Shown piece after piece: positions 61,711 through 64,000 of a DNA stretch of 64,000 nt. Source of the stretch: Candidatus Rhodoferax mariagerensis (GTDB lineage Bacteria > Pseudomonadota > Gammaproteobacteria > Burkholderiales > Burkholderiaceae_C); contig JADKAW010000017.1 of assembly GCA_016719055.1 (NCBI GenBank), forward strand, positions 1 through 64,000, in the 5' to 3' direction. Positions within the stretch are counted from its first letter, which is position 1. Every line of letters starts with the position of its first letter. The position numbers were made by a program, and so were the translations under genes. Under the pieces are notes generated by a model, which saw only the letters and a program-made list of their open reading frames with translations, was not told where the DNA came from and did not search any database.

Positions 61711-62955
61711 TCAGGGTTTAAGAGCAGGCTGCTCCCAGCCGGGCACATTCACTGCGTAGCGTGTGGCCTTGCCCACGCCTTCCACGCGCAGCAAGCCATT
61801 GGCAGCCAGGTCGGCCAGGTCGCGCGTGGCGGTGGCTTTGGACGTGCTGGTGATCTTGGCGTATTTCTCGTTGGTCATGCCACCCAAAAAGCCGCCGCCT
61901 GAGCCCACATGCCCGGCTTCCAGCAAACGCTCCAACACCTTGCTTTGGCGTGGGTTGACATGGCATTGCGCCGCCCGCAGCCGGAACTGCGCTTTCTCTG
62001 AGGCATCCATCACCACGGCCTGACTGGCCACACAAGCGCGGGTGAAAGCCTGCACAAACCATTGCACCCAGGGAGTTGCATCAATCGCTTTCGCCTCAGG
62101 CTCAATGCCGCGCAGGCACTGCGCATGGTTAAGCGCGTCGTAATAGGTGGCACGGGTTTTCAGCATTTGGTGGGCCAAACCGTACACCCGCACCAGCGTT
62201 GGGTTGACCTGCGGGTCTTGTGCGTGCATGTCCTGCGCCAGCGCCAAGTCGGCCAGGGCGCGACCCAGGCGACCGTTGCCGTCTTCAAATGGGTGGATGG
62301 ACTCAAACCGCAGATGCACCAGCGCTGCCCGGGCAATGCCATTCACTTTGGAAACGGCACAGGCCCCGCCAGCCGGGCGGCTGCTTTCAAACCATGCCAG
62401 AAAATTTTCCATCTCCGCAGTCACCTGTGCCGATGACGGTGCCTCGTAGTGCACCACCTCTCGCCCCAGCGCACCGCTGACGATTTGCATGGCGTCGGCA
62501 TGGTCGCGCACGCGCCCCACGGCAATGCGCGTGATGCCCGACGTGCCCCCCGGAAACAGCGCCGACTGCCAGCGGCACAGCCGGTCCAGATCGAGCGCGG
62601 CGCTGTGGTTGGCCAGCGCGTCTTGCATCACCTGCACCAAGCCATCCACAGACCGGTCAGCACCCGGCGCGCCGACCAGTGCCAACCGGTGCGCCACCGA
62701 CGAGCGCAAGGACTCCAGATTGAGCTGCTCGCCCTCTATGGCCGCGGTAGCCAGCGCCTCTTGCACCCACAGATCGCGCTGCACCGCGTTGGCCTGCTCC
62801 AGCCCGATGGCGCCCAGCAGCCCCAACAAGCGACCCTGCTCCAGCCGGGCTTGGTCCAGCGCGGGGGCCAGTGCAGCAGCGTCAAACGTCAGCTGCGGCC
62901 AGGCGCTGTGCTGCCAGATGTAGCGTGGGGATGCGGGCGGGTTTGGGGTGGGCAT
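61711..62955 (-). CDS. Fic-family protein with C-terminal winged helix
   Basis: 414 aa from the ATG at 62955 (MPTPNPPASPRYIWQHSAWP). An N-terminal Fic_N/DUF4172-like part carries the inhibitory motif T-A-A-I-E-G (ALATAAIEGEQLNLES, near residue 75), class II. The catalytic motif HPFEDGNGRLGR is intact near residue 225. The C-terminus (YAKITSTSKATATRDLADLA then ANGLLRVEGVGKATRY) is a winged helix, so the protein may bind its own promoter. Its ATG lies at the edge of the first of two palindromes, which fits autoregulation. A relic of this gene's 5' end lies at 52443. The target of AMPylation is unknown. Confidence 0.92.
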   Translation of the reverse strand: MPTPNPPASPRYIWQHSAWPQLTFDAAALAPALDQARLEQGRLLGLLGAIGLEQANAVQRDLWVQEALATAAIEGEQLNLESLRSSVAHRLALVGAPGADRSVDGLVQVMQDALANHSAALDLDRLCRWQSALFPGGTSGITRIAVGRVRDHADAMQIVSGALGREVVHYEAPSSAQVTAEMENFLAWFESSRPAGGACAVSKVNGIARAALVHLRFESIHPFEDGNGRLGRALADLALAQDMHAQDPQVNPTLVRVYGLAHQMLKTRATYYDALNHAQCLRGIEPEAKAIDATPWVQWFVQAFTRACVASQAVVMDASEKAQFRLRAAQCHVNPRQSKVLERLLEAGHVGSGGGFLGGMTNEKYAKITSTSKATATRDLADLAANGLLRVEGVGKATRYAVNVPGWEQPALKP

Positions 62956-63014
62956 GAGGCGTATTTTAAGCAATACGGCTCAAAATGTGAGGTGTATTTG
63001 AAGAAATGCGGCTC
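62956..63014. promoter_or_regulatory. Tandem palindromic operators between fic and the antitoxin gene
   Basis: Two 26-bp imperfect palindromes, 62956-62981 (GAGGCGTATTT / AATACGGCTC) and 62989-63014 (GAGGTGTATTT / AAATGCGGCTC), start 33 bp apart, about three helical turns. The first abuts the fic start codon. They lie between divergent genes and match the single site at 60450. Confidence 0.65.
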
Positions 63015-63191
63015 AAGTTCGGGCTTTTTGCAAAGGCAATCGAACCGAATCATCCTATTTTGGAGGCACCAGCTCACGTGCCAGAGAAGCAAGTTCGCTT
63101 ACTGCGAACACTTCGTTTACTTCGAATGATGCTACGCTCCAACCTATTGCTACTGACCAAACCCCAAGGCCGCCGCGTGAAGGAGCACCCC

Positions 63192-63668
63192 ATGACAGCC
63201 CAAGAAGTACTAGACCCCGCCAATGCCGCCGAAGCCGAAATGGCAGCCGTGGCCCACCAATGCCTGGTGACAGCGCTGGACCATTCCAACGCAGACCACA
63301 TCAACATCATTCTGGATGTGGGCACGGATGGCGACGAAAAACACGAAACACTTGTACTGAAGCTACCACCCCGCGCCTTGCGCTTCTTTGCTGACGTGTT
63401 GCGGCAAATGGCCAAACAAGAGCCCATGTTGCTGGTGCCGCAAAAGCACGAACTCTCCACGCAAGAAGCGGCCAATTTTTTGAACGTGTCGCGCCCCTTT
63501 GTCATCAAGGAAATCGAGGCCAACCGCCTCAAATGCCGCAAGGTCAACCGACACCGTCGCATTGAATTTGAAGAACTGCGCCGCTACCAGGCCGCGCAGC
63601 AACAGCAATCTGAACAGGCGCTGCAAAACCTGACCCAACTGTCTGAAGAGTTGGGGCTGGAGTTTTAA
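63192..63668 (+). CDS. Antitoxin with excisionase/MerR-like DNA-binding domain (PIN partner)
   Basis: 158 aa from the ATG at 63192, which has AGGAG six bases upstream; longer in-frame starts run into the operator region. Residues about 85-140 form a helix-turn-helix of the excisionase type: LSTQEAANFLNVSRPFVIKE then IEANRLKCRKVNRHRRI. The N-terminus is mixed alpha/beta, and the C-terminus is a Gln-rich helix that would bind the toxin. The PIN gene starts at the very next base, the standard layout of this type II pair. Confidence 0.88.
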   Translation: MTAQEVLDPANAAEAEMAAVAHQCLVTALDHSNADHINIILDVGTDGDEKHETLVLKLPPRALRFFADVLRQMAKQEPMLLVPQKHELSTQEAANFLNVSRPFVIKEIEANRLKCRKVNRHRRIEFEELRRYQAAQQQQSEQALQNLTQLSEELGLEF

Positions 63669-64000
63669 GTGGCGGGCTCTGCGCGTTTCACGGCAATTTT
63701 GGATGCCAATGGCCTGTATCCCCAATTGATCCGCGACACCCTGCTGAGCATTGGCCGTTAAGCGCCTGTACCATGCGCGCTGGAGCGCCACGATTCATGC
63801 GGAATGGACGCGCAACCTGGCCAAAGACCGGCCAGAGCTTGCCGACAAGCTACCCTTGGTCGTCGAACGCATGAACGCCAGCGTGCCCGACTGCCTGGTG
63901 ACAAATTATGAAAAACTGGCCAACAGCATTGAGTTGCCTGACCCCGACGACCGCCACGTCGTGGCCGCCGCCATTGTGGGTCATGCCGACGCTATCGTGA
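63669..64000 (+). pseudogene. PIN-domain toxin, frameshifted and cut by the window end
   Basis: A GTG at 63669 starts SARFTAILDANGLYPQLIRD TLLSI, which contains the first PIN Asp (LDAN). Just after ATT at about 63753 an extra G shifts the frame; read without it the protein continues AVKRLYHARWSATIHAEWTR, VVERMNASVPDCLVTNYEKL and DPDDRHVVAAAIVGHADAIV, giving the Glu and the later Asp residues of the PIN nuclease site. As written the frame ends at TAA a few codons after the shift. The toxin would be an RNase held by the antitoxin. It is either truly broken or a base-call error; the 3' end lies beyond the window. Confidence 0.8.

Overview
The window looks like the chromosome of a betaproteobacterium of the Comamonadaceae (Rhodoferax/Polaromonas type). 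The grounds are the protein families, the phoR-phoB-phoU-pstBACS gene order, a zinc-free L31 protein, the abundance of c-di-GMP and chemotaxis sensors, and at least ten copies of a roughly 50-bp dispersed repeat (core GCCTCTAGCCC ... AGCTAT) that I associate with this family. The genus is inference; no rRNA is present.

Layout. 1-3.6 kb is a graveyard: a frameshifted dCache-HAMP sensor gene, then a decayed island (AAA-ATPase scrap, IS66 scrap joined in frame to a helicase scrap, broken integrase) ending at an intact tRNA-His. 3.7-7.1 kb holds an adenylate cyclase, rpmE2 with a clear terminator, and an ArnT/GT39-like membrane protein. 7.1-26.3 kb is a phosphate block: pstSCAB-phoU-phoB-phoR on the minus strand, then on the plus strand a small gene plus ppk2, a lipoprotein phosphatase plus a galactosyldiacylglycerol-synthase-like glycosyltransferase, and a glycerophosphodiesterase with a Ugp-like ABC transporter and a phosphatase-fold enzyme. 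Five Pho-box-like sites sit before these units. A c-di-GMP enzyme and a ribbon-helix-helix-like protein lie inside the block.

26.3-33.0 kb carries a CBS-GGDEF protein, an unusual five-gene chemotaxis-like signalling operon (CheA-like membrane kinase, short MCP, CheX phosphatase, degenerate receiver, CheY) and a second PhoU. 33.5-38.1 kb is a TelA/XpaC operon with two solute-binding proteins, one fused to a VWA domain. 38.3-42.1 kb is a TRAP transporter with a TatT lipoprotein (frameshifted). 42.3-58.2 kb is dominated by signalling: HD-GYP regulator, 1230-aa hybrid kinase, a chemoreceptor with a c-type heme motif, a frameshifted PAS-GGDEF-EAL protein and a CheB-CheR-PAS protein, with two esterases between them.

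58.4-64 kb is a toxin-antitoxin-like accessory island: two Fic proteins, a GSU2403-type nucleotidyltransferase and an antitoxin-PIN pair with a frameshifted toxin. Palindromic operator-like sites and long intergenic repeats tie these genes together, and relics of a Fic gene and of the nucleotidyltransferase lie upstream. Several otherwise good genes (41.7, 53.2, 54.3, 55.3, 63.8 kb) differ from intact by one base in short homopolymers, so either local sequence error or real decay must be considered.
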